Source: Agromyces soli
GTDB lineage: Bacteria; Actinomycetota; Actinomycetes; Actinomycetales; Microbacteriaceae
DNA length: 64,000 bases
NCBI RefSeq assembly: GCF_022811605.1
Contig: NZ_CP094533.1
Location: 1,860,001-1,924,000 of the forward strand
Reading direction: 5' to 3'
Position 1 is the first letter of the stretch. Every line of letters begins with the position of its first letter. Made by a program: the position numbers and the translations under genes. The notes under the pieces are model-generated. The model had not been told where the DNA came from. It did no database searches and saw nothing but the letters and a program-made list of their open reading frames with translations. Of this stretch, positions 23,611 to 31,598 are shown in pieces.

Positions 23611-23650
23611 GTCGTCCGGGAGCGCCGCGAATCCGCCGCACTCCGAAAGG
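23577..23650 (+). promoter_or_regulatory. Attenuator-like alternative stems in the leader
   Basis: Four arms in order: GGTGCTCCC (23577-23585), CGGAGT (23589-23594), GGGAGCGCC (23618-23626), ACTCCG (23640-23645). Arm 1 pairs with 3 (one G-U) and arm 2 with 4; the pairings cross, so they compete. Arm 4 abuts AAAGG (23646-23650), the ribosome site of the hydrolase. A ribosome held in the leader peptide would cover arms 1 and 2 and free AAAGG. Confidence 0.45.
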
Positions 23651-23657
23651 CACGACC

Positions 23658-24413
23658 ATGCACTTCACCTCCACGCACCAGCTCGACGACGGCCTCGTCG
23701 AGCGGACCTTCGCCCTCGGCGGGGTCCCCGGCATCCTCTGGACGCCGCCGACCGCGACCGCCGCCTCGCCCGCCCCGCTGATCCTCATGGGTCAGCCCGG
23801 CGGGATCGGCATGGCGCGGATGCATCCACGCCTCGCCGCGCGCGCCCGCAGCGCTGCCTCGCAGGGCTTCGCCTCGGCCACCCTCGAACTGCCCGGCGCG
23901 GGCGAGCGCGCCCCGCTGCCGGGCGCGGCCGAGGCCCGGGCCGAGCTCGTTCGCGCGATCGCGGCCGGGATCCCGCCGACGGCGGACACCGTCGACCGGC
24001 TGATCCTCCCGCTCGTCGATCGGGCCGTCCCCGAGTGGCGGGCCGCCCTCGACGGGCTGCTGGAGCTGCCCGAGCTCGCCCCACGGGTGGGCTTCTCCGG
24101 CGGGGTCATCGCGATCGGGGTGCGCCTCGCCGCGATCGAGCCGCGGATCGCGGCGGCCGGGCTCTTCGCCGGCAGCTACGTGCCGCGCGCGACCCTGGCG
24201 GAGGCGCGGGAGGTCACCATCCCGCTGCACGTGCTCCTGCAGTGGGACGACGAGGGCAACGACCGCGCGATGGCGCTCGAGCTCTTCGACGCCTTCGGCT
24301 CCACGGAGAAGACCCTGCTGGCGAACCTCGGCGGCCACACCGGCGTGCCCGCGTTCGCGGGCGAGGACGCCGCCCGCTTCTTCGCCCGGCACCTCGGGCC
24401 CGGGGCGGACTGA
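23658..24413 (+). CDS. Alpha/beta hydrolase (dienelactone-hydrolase-like)
   Basis: A 251-residue protein. It starts MHFTSTHQLDDGLVERTFALGG, has the strand-loop PLILMGQPGGIG in place of the usual HG oxyanion turn, the nucleophile elbow VGFSGGVIAIGV (Ser near residue 149), the acid-side LLQWDDEGNDR and the His region NLGGHTGVP. The set Ser-Asp-His is complete, so it should be an active hydrolase; the substrate is unknown. ATG 23658 follows AAAGG with 7-base spacing, after the 16-codon leader ORF. A strong hairpin follows. Confidence 0.85.
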   Translation: MHFTSTHQLDDGLVERTFALGGVPGILWTPPTATAASPAPLILMGQPGGIGMARMHPRLAARARSAASQGFASATLELPGAGERAPLPGAAEARAELVRAIAAGIPPTADTVDRLILPLVDRAVPEWRAALDGLLELPELAPRVGFSGGVIAIGVRLAAIEPRIAAAGLFAGSYVPRATLAEAREVTIPLHVLLQWDDEGNDRAMALELFDAFGSTEKTLLANLGGHTGVPAFAGEDAARFFARHLGPGAD

Positions 24414-24431
24414 GCCGACCCGGACGTCGAG

Positions 24432-24464
24432 CGGCGGGCTGCGCGGATTCCGCGCAGCCCGCCG
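24432..24464 (+). terminator. Terminator hairpin after the hydrolase
   Basis: Perfect 15-bp GC-rich stem (24432-24446 with 24450-24464) and ATT loop, followed by TGGTATTC. It closes the hydrolase transcript only 16 bases before the TerC start codon, so TerC needs its own promoter: TATTCA (24468-24473) lies 7 bases before ATG 24481 and suits a leaderless mRNA. Confidence 0.75.
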
Positions 24465-24480
24465 TGGTATTCATGTGCAC

Positions 24481-25383
24481 ATGGAGTTCTCGCTCGAGTT
24501 CACGCCCGACCTGATCGCCGTCTTCCTGACGCTCTTCGTGCTCGAGGTGGTCCTCGGCGTCGACAACGTCATCTTCATCTCGATCCTCGCCTCGAAGCTG
24601 CCGGTCGAGCAGCAGGCGAAGGCCCGCAACCTCGGCCTCACCCTCGCGATGCTCATGCGCGTGCTGCTCGTGCTCTTCGCGGGCTGGATCATCACGTTGA
24701 AGACCGACCTCTTCGAGATCGCCGGCATCGGCTTCTCGGGCCGCGACCTCATCCTCATCGCGGGCGGCCTCTTCCTCGTGTACAAGGCCGTGCACGAGAT
24801 CCACCAGAAGCTCGAGGGGACCGAGGAGCACACCGCGGGCTCGGCGGCCCGGGCGAGCTTCGGCTCGGTGATCGCGCAGATCCTCGTGCTCGACCTGGTG
24901 TTCTCGCTCGACTCGGTCATCACCGCGGTCGGCATGACCGAGAACCTCGTCGTCATCATCACCGTCGTGGTGCTGTCGTTCGGCATCATGCTCTTCGCCG
25001 CGCGGTTCATCTTCGCCTTCGTGAACGCGCATCCCACCGTGAAGATGCTCGCGCTCGCGTTCCTGCTGCTCATCGGCGTGTTCCTCATCGCCGACGGCTT
25101 CGGGGTGAAGATCGACAAGGCGCTCATCTACGGCCCGATGGCGTTCGCGATCTTCGTCGAGGCGCTGAACCTCATCGCCGCGAGCCGGCGGGCGAAGCGC
25201 CTCGCCACCCAGCGCGACCCGGTGCGCCTGCACACCGCGTTCCCGGTCGAGAACGAGGAGATCGCGGTGCACGCGGCTACCTCGGCCGCGCCCGGCAGCG
25301 GGGCGGTCGGCCTCTCCGGCAAGCCGGTCGAGGGCGAGCTCGCCGAGGGCGACGGGCACCAGGAGCCCCGCGGCCTGGGTTGA
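24481..25383 (+). CDS. TerC/Alx-family integral membrane protein
   Basis: A 300-residue membrane protein with about 7-8 hydrophobic helices. Family signatures are the acidic, intramembrane motifs FVLEVVLGVDNVIFISIL near the N-terminus and VLDLVFSLDSVITAVGMT mid-protein, plus FLLLIGVFLIADGFG and PMAFAIFVEALNL. TerC/Alx proteins are linked to tellurite resistance and manganese export or metalation of exported proteins. ATG 24481 is preferred (leaderless -10 at 24468); GTG at 24475 would add two residues. No yybP-ykoY riboswitch space exists: only 16 bases separate it from the hairpin before it. Confidence 0.88.
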   Translation: MEFSLEFTPDLIAVFLTLFVLEVVLGVDNVIFISILASKLPVEQQAKARNLGLTLAMLMRVLLVLFAGWIITLKTDLFEIAGIGFSGRDLILIAGGLFLVYKAVHEIHQKLEGTEEHTAGSAARASFGSVIAQILVLDLVFSLDSVITAVGMTENLVVIITVVVLSFGIMLFAARFIFAFVNAHPTVKMLALAFLLLIGVFLIADGFGVKIDKALIYGPMAFAIFVEALNLIAASRRAKRLATQRDPVRLHTAFPVENEEIAVHAATSAAPGSGAVGLSGKPVEGELAEGDGHQEPRGLG

Positions 25384-25397
25384 GCCGCAGCGCAGAC

Positions 25398-25437
25398 GAC
25401 GGATGCCGCGCCGGCACGTGCCGGCGCGGCATCCGTC
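25398..25437. terminator. Bidirectional terminator, 40-base perfect palindrome
   Basis: Arms 25398-25417 and 25418-25437 are exact reverse complements (20 bp; about 4 bases must open as loop). It lies between the TerC stop and the convergent nucleoside hydrolase stop and contains GGATGCC / GGCATCC at mirrored positions. Confidence 0.8.
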
Positions 25438-25447
25438 GGTCTACGGC

Positions 25448-26398
25448 TCAGCCGAGCACGGTGTCGAGGAAGAGCGCGGCGACGCGCTCCGCGTCGACGC
25501 CGAGCGCGACCTCCGCGGTCGTCCACTCGCCGGCGAGGCCGTGCACGACGTCCTCGCCCGGGAACTCGCGGAGGTCGACGAGCGTCTGCCCGCGGCTGTA
25601 CCCGGCCAGCTCGACCCGGACCGGGCGCTGCTCGGTGCGGAGGGCCTCCGGGGCGACGAGTGCGCAGACCGCGCCGGCGTCGCCGATGAGGCCCGTGTAC
25701 TGGGCGCGCTCGTCCTCGCTGAGGGCGATGCGGTGGCCGAGCAGGGCACCGACGACGCGTCCGACGGGGTGCTCGCCCGCCTCGAGCTCGGCGGCGCGGT
25801 CCTGCGCGACCGAGACCCGGTTGAAGACGTCGAGGCCGTACATGTAGCAGGGCACGCCGGAGTCGAGCACGATCGCCGCGGCCTCCGGGTCGTGCCAGAC
25901 GTTGAACTCGGCGACGGCGGTCGCATTGCCGACGCTCGCCGAGCCGCCCATGAAGACGATCCGCTCGAGGTTCGCGGCGACCTCCGGGTGGGTGCGCAGC
26001 AGCAGCGCGAGGTTGGTCTGCGGGGCGAGCGCGACGAGGGTCACGGGTTCGGGGTGCTCGAGGATGGTGCGACGCAGCAGCTCGACCGCGCTCGACTCGA
26101 CCGCGTGACGCGAGGTCTCGGGCAGCACGAGCCCGCCGAGCCCGTCGGCGCCGTGCACGTGCGAGGCGGAGCGGGCGGGCTCGAGCAGCGGCCGCACGGC
26201 GCCCGCGGCGACCGGCACGTCGCCGGCCCCGGCGACGTCGAGGATGCGCAGCGTGTTGTCGACGACCTGCTCGAGCGAGGCGTTGCCCGCGACGCAGGAG
26301 ACGGCGAGCACGTCGATCTCGGGGTGCGCGACGGCGAAGAGGAGGGCGAGGGCATCGTCGACACCGGTGTCGACGTCGAGGATCACGGGAATCGGCAT
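25448..26398 (-). CDS. Inosine/uridine-preferring nucleoside hydrolase
   Basis: A 316-residue enzyme that cleaves the N-glycosidic bond of ribonucleosides for base salvage. The calcium-binding DVDTGVDDA signature is at residues 8-16; VAGNASLEQVVDNTLRIL, HGADGLGG and AEFNVWHDPEAA supply further metal and ribose contacts of the family (Asn, His, Asp of NxWxDPEA). Cytoplasmic, no signal. ATG 26398 has TAGGCT (26411-26406) 7 bases upstream: a leaderless mRNA. No base transporter is adjacent. Confidence 0.92.
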   Translation of the reverse strand: MPIPVILDVDTGVDDALALLFAVAHPEIDVLAVSCVAGNASLEQVVDNTLRILDVAGAGDVPVAAGAVRPLLEPARSASHVHGADGLGGLVLPETSRHAVESSAVELLRRTILEHPEPVTLVALAPQTNLALLLRTHPEVAANLERIVFMGGSASVGNATAVAEFNVWHDPEAAAIVLDSGVPCYMYGLDVFNRVSVAQDRAAELEAGEHPVGRVVGALLGHRIALSEDERAQYTGLIGDAGAVCALVAPEALRTEQRPVRVELAGYSRGQTLVDLREFPGEDVVHGLAGEWTTAEVALGVDAERVAALFLDTVLG

Positions 26399-26405
26399 GA
26401 CGAGA

Positions 26406-26411
26406 AGCCTA
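26406..26411 (-). promoter_or_regulatory. -10 box of leaderless nucleoside hydrolase mRNA
   Basis: TAGGCT, 7 bases before ATG 26398; no ribosome-binding site lies between. Confidence 0.55.
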
Positions 26412-26440
26412 AGCCCGCCGAGTCGTCCGTGACGCGCGGC

Positions 26441-26944
26441 TCAGCGCACGAAGCGGACCTCGTCGATCTCCTCGCCGAGGAACGGCTGGCGCTGCGTCGC
26501 CCCGTCGAGGGCGAAGCCGTTGCGCTCGTAGAAGCGGTGCGCGCGCGGGTTGTCGGCGGCGACCCAGAGGTAGACGGCCTCGTCGCCGACGGCCGCGTCG
26601 AAGAGCTTCTTGCCGATGCCGGTGCCGTGGTACGCGTCGAGCACGTAGATGAAGTTCAGCTCGCGCTCGCGCGGCGCGTCCTCGTCGCGGGCCGGGCCCG
26701 AGCCGACGAAGCCGACGATCTCACCGTCGACGAGCGCCGCGAACTGGCGGTACTCCTCGCCGCGGGAGGCCATGTGGCTCCACAGCTCGGCCATGCGGCG
26801 GGGCGAGAGGTTCTCGAGCGCCGCCTTCGAGATCAGGTGGTCGTAGGTCTCGTGCCAGCACGTCGCGTGCACGCGACCGAGAGCCTCGACATCCGAATCG
26901 CGGATGGGGCGGACGACGACCTGTGCAACAACCTCGGTGCTCAT
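26441..26944 (-). CDS. GNAT-family N-acetyltransferase
   Basis: A 167-residue acetyltransferase. VVVRPIRDSDVEALGRVHATCW opens the fold, VDGEIVGFVGSGPA is beta strands 3-4, FIYVLDAYHGTGIGKKLFDAA contains the acetyl-CoA loop (GTGIGK), and AADNPRAHRFYERNGFALDG is the final helix-strand of the family. ATG 26944 was chosen because TACTCT (26957-26952) lies 7 bases upstream. Substrate unknown; it stands between the nucleoside hydrolase and the helicase on the same strand, 42 bases before the hydrolase start. Confidence 0.88.
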   Translation of the reverse strand: MSTEVVAQVVVRPIRDSDVEALGRVHATCWHETYDHLISKAALENLSPRRMAELWSHMASRGEEYRQFAALVDGEIVGFVGSGPARDEDAPRERELNFIYVLDAYHGTGIGKKLFDAAVGDEAVYLWVAADNPRAHRFYERNGFALDGATQRQPFLGEEIDEVRFVR

Positions 26945-26951
26945 GCACCTG

Positions 26952-26957
26952 AGAGTA
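26952..26957 (-). promoter_or_regulatory. -10 box of leaderless GNAT mRNA
   Basis: TACTCT, 7 bases before ATG 26944. Confidence 0.5.
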
Positions 26958-27031
26958 GGCCAGCACGGCCGCACGACGAAATCGGGCGGCGACGGAGCAC
27001 CGTCGCCGCCCGATCATCGGGAAGGACCGGG

Positions 27032-28693
27032 TCAGCCCTGCGCGCGGCGGTTCGTGCGAGCGCCCCGCGAGGAGCCGCCCACGAGGCTGCCGACGCGCAG
27101 CGGCTGCGGGCCGCGAGCGCTCTGGCCACGGCCGCCGCTCGCGCCCGCCGACTTCGCGGTGCCGCCCTGGCCGCGCCCGGAGCCCGAGGCCCGGCCGCCC
27201 GAGGTGCTCGACGAACCGCGCTCTCCGCCGCGACCGGAGCCCTGCGACGAGGCCGTGCGCGAGGCGGCATCCGCCCCGCCCTGACCGCGGCCGCCGCCGC
27301 GACGACGCCGCGAGCCGCCGCCCTCGCCGCTGCGCTCGGTGCGCTCGGCGTCGCCGCGGGGCGCGCCGCCGCGACCGCCGCGGCCACGACCGCTCTCGCG
27401 CAGCTCGCCGCCCTCCGCACCGCCGGTGCGACGGGCGCGCTTGCGCTGCGCGTTCGCCCCCTGCGAGGTGCCGCCGCCGCCCTGGGGCTTCGCCTGGCGC
27501 GGAGCCGGCTTCACGTAGGGCGCGACGTCGCCGACGAGCGCGACGACCTCGGGGGAGGCCGGCGTGGCCGGCTTCGGGGTGACGGTGATCGCCGCCTTGC
27601 GGAGCAGCTGCTTCAGATCCTGCAGCTGGCTCGGCAGGGCGATCGTGACGACGTCGCCCTCGTTGCCGGCGCGCGCGGTGCGGCCCGAACGGTGCAGGTA
27701 CGCCTTGTGCTCGACGGGCGGGTCGACGTGCACCACGAGTTCGACCTCGTCGACGTGCACGCCGCGCGCCGCGACATCCGTCGCGACCATCACGCGCACC
27801 GAGCCGTCGCCGAAGGCGGCGAGGTTGCGGTCGCGCTGCGGCTGCGAGAGGTTGCCGTGCAGGTCGACGGCGGGGATGCCGGACTCGGTCAGCTTCTTCG
27901 CGAGCTTCTTGGCCTGGTGCTTCGTGCGCATGAAGAGCATGCGGCGGCCGGTGCCGCTCGCGAGGGACTTCACGAGCTCGAACTTCGTGTCCTGGTCCTC
28001 AGTGAGGTACACGTGGTGGGTCATCGCGGCGACGGGCGAGTTCGCCTCGTCGACGGAGTGCAGCACCTCGTTCTGCAGGTAGCGCTTCACGAGCTTGTCG
28101 ACCCCGTTGTCGAGGGTCGCCGAGAAGAGCAGGCGCTGCCCGCCGCGCGGCGTCTTGTCGAGGATGCGGGTGACGACCGGCAGGAAGCCGAGATCGGCCA
28201 TGTGGTCGGCCTCGTCCAGCACGGTGATCTCGACGGCGTCGAGGTGCACGAAGCCCTGCTTCATCAGGTCCTCGAGGCGGCCGGGCGCGGCCACGACGAT
28301 GTCGACGCCGGCGCGCAGCGCCTCGACCTGGCGCTTCTGGTTGATGCCGCCGAAGATCGTCGTCACCTTCAGGCCGTAGGCCTCGGCGAGGGGCTCGATC
28401 GTGCGGGCGATCTGGGTGACGAGCTCACGCGTCGGCGCGAGCACGAGGCCGAGCGGCCGGCCGGCGCGGCGCGAACCGCCGGCGAGCACGGTGCCGAGGC
28501 GGGCGACCATCGGCAGGGCGAAGGCGATCGTCTTGCCCGAGCCGGTGCGGCCGCGGCCGAGCACGTCGCGCCCGGCGAGGGTGTCCGGCAGCGAGTCGGC
28601 CTGGATCGGGGTGGGGGTGGTCTTGCCGTCGGCGGCGAGGATGTCGACGAGCGGGGCGGGCACGCCGAGCGTGCGGAAATCAGGGGTGGTCAT
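27032..28693 (-). CDS. DEAD-box ATP-dependent RNA helicase with RGG-rich tail
   Basis: A 553-residue helicase. In order: Q-motif TPTPIQADSLP, motif I RTGSGKT, Ia APTRELV, Ib APGRLEDL, motif II VLDEADHM, motif III FSATL, motif V VATDVAARGVHVD and motif VI HRSGRTARAG. After residue about 390 comes a low-complexity Arg/Gly/Ser-rich tail of some 150 residues that probably binds RNA. It remodels structured RNA, as in ribosome assembly or cold adaptation. ATG 28693 follows GAAAGGCACGT. A TAGACT -10 (28907-28902) gives a leader of about 200 bases, unusual among the leaderless genes nearby. Confidence 0.93.
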   Translation of the reverse strand: MTTPDFRTLGVPAPLVDILAADGKTTPTPIQADSLPDTLAGRDVLGRGRTGSGKTIAFALPMVARLGTVLAGGSRRAGRPLGLVLAPTRELVTQIARTIEPLAEAYGLKVTTIFGGINQKRQVEALRAGVDIVVAAPGRLEDLMKQGFVHLDAVEITVLDEADHMADLGFLPVVTRILDKTPRGGQRLLFSATLDNGVDKLVKRYLQNEVLHSVDEANSPVAAMTHHVYLTEDQDTKFELVKSLASGTGRRMLFMRTKHQAKKLAKKLTESGIPAVDLHGNLSQPQRDRNLAAFGDGSVRVMVATDVAARGVHVDEVELVVHVDPPVEHKAYLHRSGRTARAGNEGDVVTIALPSQLQDLKQLLRKAAITVTPKPATPASPEVVALVGDVAPYVKPAPRQAKPQGGGGTSQGANAQRKRARRTGGAEGGELRESGRGRGGRGGAPRGDAERTERSGEGGGSRRRRGGGRGQGGADAASRTASSQGSGRGGERGSSSTSGGRASGSGRGQGGTAKSAGASGGRGQSARGPQPLRVGSLVGGSSRGARTNRRAQG

Positions 28694-28907
28694 ACGTGCC
28701 TTTCGGGCATGGCCCACGGGCGGGAGCGCGCACGGGCGTCGCGATTCGTGCGGCACGCCGTGGCGGTTCGACCCGTCGGTGGGTGAATGGCGAAGGCGCC
28801 GGTCGGCGCATCCGTTCGCCGTACGAATGAGTCATCGGGGCGGCCTGAGCCGGCCCGGAAGCGTTCTACGACGCGGGGCGCGCGAGGCGCGCCACACCTG
28901 CAGTCTA
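28694..28907 (-). promoter_or_regulatory. Promoter and long 5' leader of the RNA helicase gene
   Basis: -10 TAGACT at 28907-28902, transcription from about 28895, then about 200 untranslated bases to ATG 28693. The start of the leader can form a GGCGCGC-CTC-GCGCGCC hairpin. Long structured leaders are common before cold-shock and autoregulated helicase genes. No open frame with a ribosome site was found in it. Confidence 0.5.
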
Positions 28908-28918
28908 GCCGATGCCGC

Positions 28919-29428
28919 TCATTCGGCCGATTCGGGCTCGTGCGCCCAGCTCGGCGCGAGGGCCCGAAGGCGCGCGCCGCGCCACTGCCAGAACGCCCAG
29001 ACCGGGTACCAGGCGAGGGCGTCGCCGAGCGCCGACCCCGAGCGCACCCGCAGCTGGTCGCGGTACCGGGTGCGCCCCCCGGGCGCGGGGGAGACGGCCA
29101 TCCGGTGGTCCCAGCTGCGGAACGCCGCGAACGGGCCGGAGGTGGCGCCGCCGCCGTCCCGCAGCATCCGCACGTCGGCGGGCAGGCCGTCGCGCTCGCC
29201 CTCGAGGAAGCGCAGATCGACCACCTCCTCGCCCGCCGGCCAGCGCCGCAACGCGAGCGGCTGCACCCGGTGCGGCCCCTCCGACCAGGTGGTCGGCAGC
29301 CCGCCCGGCTCGAGGGAGCGGAAGTCGAGCCAGGGCGCCACGACCTCCCGCAGCACTGCGGGGCTCCGCAGCGCCCGCCACGCGGCGTCCGGGTCGCAGT
29401 CGAGGGTGAGCTTCAGCAGCACGCGCAT
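28919..29428 (-). CDS. SRPBCC-fold protein
   Basis: A 169-residue protein with the START/SRPBCC plan: an initial beta strand LLKLTLDCDPDAAWRAL, a helical hairpin, central strands (VDLRFLEGERDG, WDHRMAVSPAPGGRTRYRDQLRV) and a long C-terminal helix YPVWAFWQWRGARLRAL. The family binds hydrophobic ligands; nothing identifies the ligand. ATG 29428 has TAGCCT (29441-29436) 7 bases upstream. Divergent from the coiled-coil gene and 12 bases ahead of the helicase promoter. Confidence 0.7.
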   Translation of the reverse strand: MRVLLKLTLDCDPDAAWRALRSPAVLREVVAPWLDFRSLEPGGLPTTWSEGPHRVQPLALRRWPAGEEVVDLRFLEGERDGLPADVRMLRDGGGATSGPFAAFRSWDHRMAVSPAPGGRTRYRDQLRVRSGSALGDALAWYPVWAFWQWRGARLRALAPSWAHEPESAE

Positions 29429-29435
29429 GCTCGAG

Positions 29436-29481
29436 AGGCTACGCGGACCCCCGGCCGCCGTCGAGGCGCGCGCCGTAGACT
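29436..29481. promoter_or_regulatory. Divergent leaderless promoters (SRPBCC / coiled-coil gene)
   Basis: Leftward TAGCCT (29441-29436) is 7 bases before ATG 29428. Rightward TAGACT (29476-29481) is 6 bases before ATG 29488. No ribosome-binding site before either start. Confidence 0.6.
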
Positions 29482-29487
29482 CCGGCC

Positions 29488-30762
29488 ATGGCCGATGGAC
29501 TCTGGTGGCTGCCCTCCCTCCTCGTCTTCGGCGGCGCCGCCGTCGCGCTCGTCGCCGCGATCGTCGGGGTGCGCCGGCTCGGACGCCGCCGCGAGCTCGC
29601 CGACCTCGAAGGCGGTCGCGCGGTCGAGGTGCGGGCGAAGCAGCTCATCGTCGAGACCGACGAGCGGGTCCGCGAGGCCCGCCGCGAGATCGCGTTCGCC
29701 GGGGCGCAGTTCGGTGCCGAGGCCGCCCGCCCGGTGCGCGAGGCGAGCGAGCGGGCCGAACGCTGGCTGCGCGAGGCCTTCCTGCTGCAGCAGCGGCTCG
29801 ACGACGCGGAGCCCGACACGGCCGCCGAGCGACGCCGTTGGAGCGAACGCATCGCGGGGCTCTGCACCTCGGCGCTCGGCGCGCTCGACCAGGCCGAGCA
29901 GGCGCTCGGCGTCCGCCGGGCGGCCGAACGAGGCGCGGGGGCGACGCTCGCCGAGCTGCCGGAGACCGCCGCGAGGCTCGGACGACGCCGGCAGGATGCC
30001 GCGGCCGCCCTGGACCGGCTCGGCACCCGGTTCCGGCCCACCGCCCTCGTCGGCGGGCGCGCCGCCCTCGCCCGCGTCGACCTCGCGCTCGCCGCGGCGG
30101 GCGCCGCGCTCACCGCCACCGGGCCCACGGCCGGTGCGGGCGACGCCGAGCGCGCCGCGCGGATCGCCGCGGACCTCGACCGGGCGACCGCCGACCTCGA
30201 CGCGATCGACCGGCTCGAGCTCGAGCTCGCCGACGCGGAGCGCGCCGCGGAGCAGGCGATGCGCCGCCTCGACGCCGAGCTCGTCGACGCCCGGCACCAG
30301 CGCGACGCGTTGAGCGACCCCGAGGACGCCCGTGAGCTCGGCGAGGCCATCGCGGGCGTCGCCGCGCTCATCGGCGTCGCGGGCACCGCCACCGACGTCG
30401 TCGAACTGCCCGACCCCTTCGCCGAGCGAGACCGGCTCGACGCGGCCCTCGACCGCCTCGAGTCGGCGCGGGCCGAGGCGCGCACCGCGCAGGCGAGGCT
30501 CGACGGGGCGCGTTCGGCGCTCGGCGGCGCGCTCGCGATCGCCGAGAGCCAGCTGGGCGTCGCCCGTGCCCTCGTCGAACGCGGTCGCGGCCTCGTCGGC
30601 GCGGGGGCGCGCACCCGGCTCGCCGAGGCGGAGCGCCAGCTCGTCATCGCCCGCCAGGAGCCCGATCCGGTGGCCGCCCTCGACGCCGCCCGGCGTGCGG
30701 CGGCGCGGGCCGCGGACGCCGAGGCGCTCGCCTCCTGGGACGCCGGCGCCGGGCGGCGCTGA
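29488..30762 (+). CDS. Membrane-anchored coiled-coil protein, unknown function
   Basis: A 424-residue protein: one N-terminal membrane helix (LWWLPSLLVFGGAAVALVAA, residues 5-24) followed by an almost wholly helical, Ala/Arg/Glu-rich body with heptad-like stretches, ending VARALVERGRGLVGAGARTRLAEA and an Ala-rich terminus. It looks like the C-terminal half of actinobacterial TPM-domain membrane proteins, but the TPM domain itself is missing. The body could face the cytoplasm as a scaffold. Leaderless start supported by TAGACT 6 bases upstream. No recognised catalytic motif. Confidence 0.75.
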   Translation: MADGLWWLPSLLVFGGAAVALVAAIVGVRRLGRRRELADLEGGRAVEVRAKQLIVETDERVREARREIAFAGAQFGAEAARPVREASERAERWLREAFLLQQRLDDAEPDTAAERRRWSERIAGLCTSALGALDQAEQALGVRRAAERGAGATLAELPETAARLGRRRQDAAAALDRLGTRFRPTALVGGRAALARVDLALAAAGAALTATGPTAGAGDAERAARIAADLDRATADLDAIDRLELELADAERAAEQAMRRLDAELVDARHQRDALSDPEDARELGEAIAGVAALIGVAGTATDVVELPDPFAERDRLDAALDRLESARAEARTAQARLDGARSALGGALAIAESQLGVARALVERGRGLVGAGARTRLAEAERQLVIARQEPDPVAALDAARRAAARAADAEALASWDAGAGRR

Positions 30763-30803
30763 CGCACGAGGACGCACGGGCGGGCCGTCCCTCCCGAGTC
30801 CAC

Positions 30804-30809
30804 TAGCCT
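30804..30809 (+). promoter_or_regulatory. -10 box of leaderless ComB-like gene
   Basis: TAGCCT, 6 bases before GTG 30816. Confidence 0.55.
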
Positions 30810-30815
30810 GGCCCG

Positions 30816-31592
30816 GTGCAGCCTGACGCCCCCTTCGCCCAGTCCAAGTACCAGGTCCGGTTCGAGTGGGGCGCCGAGGGCCTCGAACGGCTCGCCCCCG
30901 CCGACGTCGTCGTGCTCGTCGACGCGCTCTCCTTCACGACCGCGGTGGTCGCGGCCGCCGAGCACGGCCTCGCCGTCGCGCCCTGGCCGAAGGGCGAGCC
31001 CCGCGCCGAGGCGTTCGCCGCGGGCCTCGGCGACGGCACGGCGCTCAGCGCCCCCGCCGCCTTCCTCGCCGGCCTCGCGAGCGGGCACGAGCTGCCCGCC
31101 CGCCCTGGTGCGACCGTCGTGCTCGCCTCGCCGAACGGGGCGACCCTGGCGCGCGGCTTCGCCGTGCGAGCCGAGGCCGACGGCGCCGCCGCCCCCGTCG
31201 TGCTCGCCGCCTCGCTGCGCAACCGCACGGCGGTCGCCCGCCGCATCCTCGCTCTGCAGGAGGAGCGCGGCCGACGTCTCAGCGTCGCGATCCTCGCCGC
31301 CGGCGAGCGCGGCGGCGACGGGGTGCGCTTCGCCGTCGAGGATCAGCTCGCCGGCGGCGCGGTCGTCGACGCCCTCGTCGCCCTCGGCATCGACCACACC
31401 GCGCCGGAGGCCGCCGTCGCCTGCGCCGCCTTCGAGGGCCTGCGCCGCGCCGTCGGCCACCTGCAGAGCGCGAGCGGCAGCGGGGTCGAGCTCGTCGGGC
31501 GCGGCGTGGGTGCGGGCGTCGCCGCGGCGGCGCAGACCGACGTCACCGAACTCGTGCCCGAGCTCCGCGGCGAGGTGTTCCGCGTCGGCTGA
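30816..31592 (+). CDS. 2-phosphosulfolactate phosphatase family protein (ComB-like)
   Basis: A 258-residue protein of the ComB fold (Mg-dependent phosphatase first known from coenzyme M synthesis). Seen: VVVLVDALSFTTAVVAAAEHG (acidic metal-site strand), VLASPNGATLARGF (conserved Ser-Pro-Asn-Gly phosphate loop), LAASLRNRTAVAR and ILAAGERGGDGVRFAVEDQLAGGAVVDAL in the second half. No coenzyme M genes are near, and in actinobacteria the physiological substrate is not settled. GTG 30816 is set by the -10 box 6 bases before. Confidence 0.83.
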   Translation: MQPDAPFAQSKYQVRFEWGAEGLERLAPADVVVLVDALSFTTAVVAAAEHGLAVAPWPKGEPRAEAFAAGLGDGTALSAPAAFLAGLASGHELPARPGATVVLASPNGATLARGFAVRAEADGAAAPVVLAASLRNRTAVARRILALQEERGRRLSVAILAAGERGGDGVRFAVEDQLAGGAVVDALVALGIDHTAPEAAVACAAFEGLRRAVGHLQSASGSGVELVGRGVGAGVAAAAQTDVTELVPELRGEVFRVG

Positions 31593-31598
31593 GCCGGC

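Noticed and set aside
24414-24480. yybP-ykoY manganese riboswitch before TerC
   Set aside because: The gap is only 67 bases and is filled by a simple terminator hairpin; no riboswitch fold can fit.
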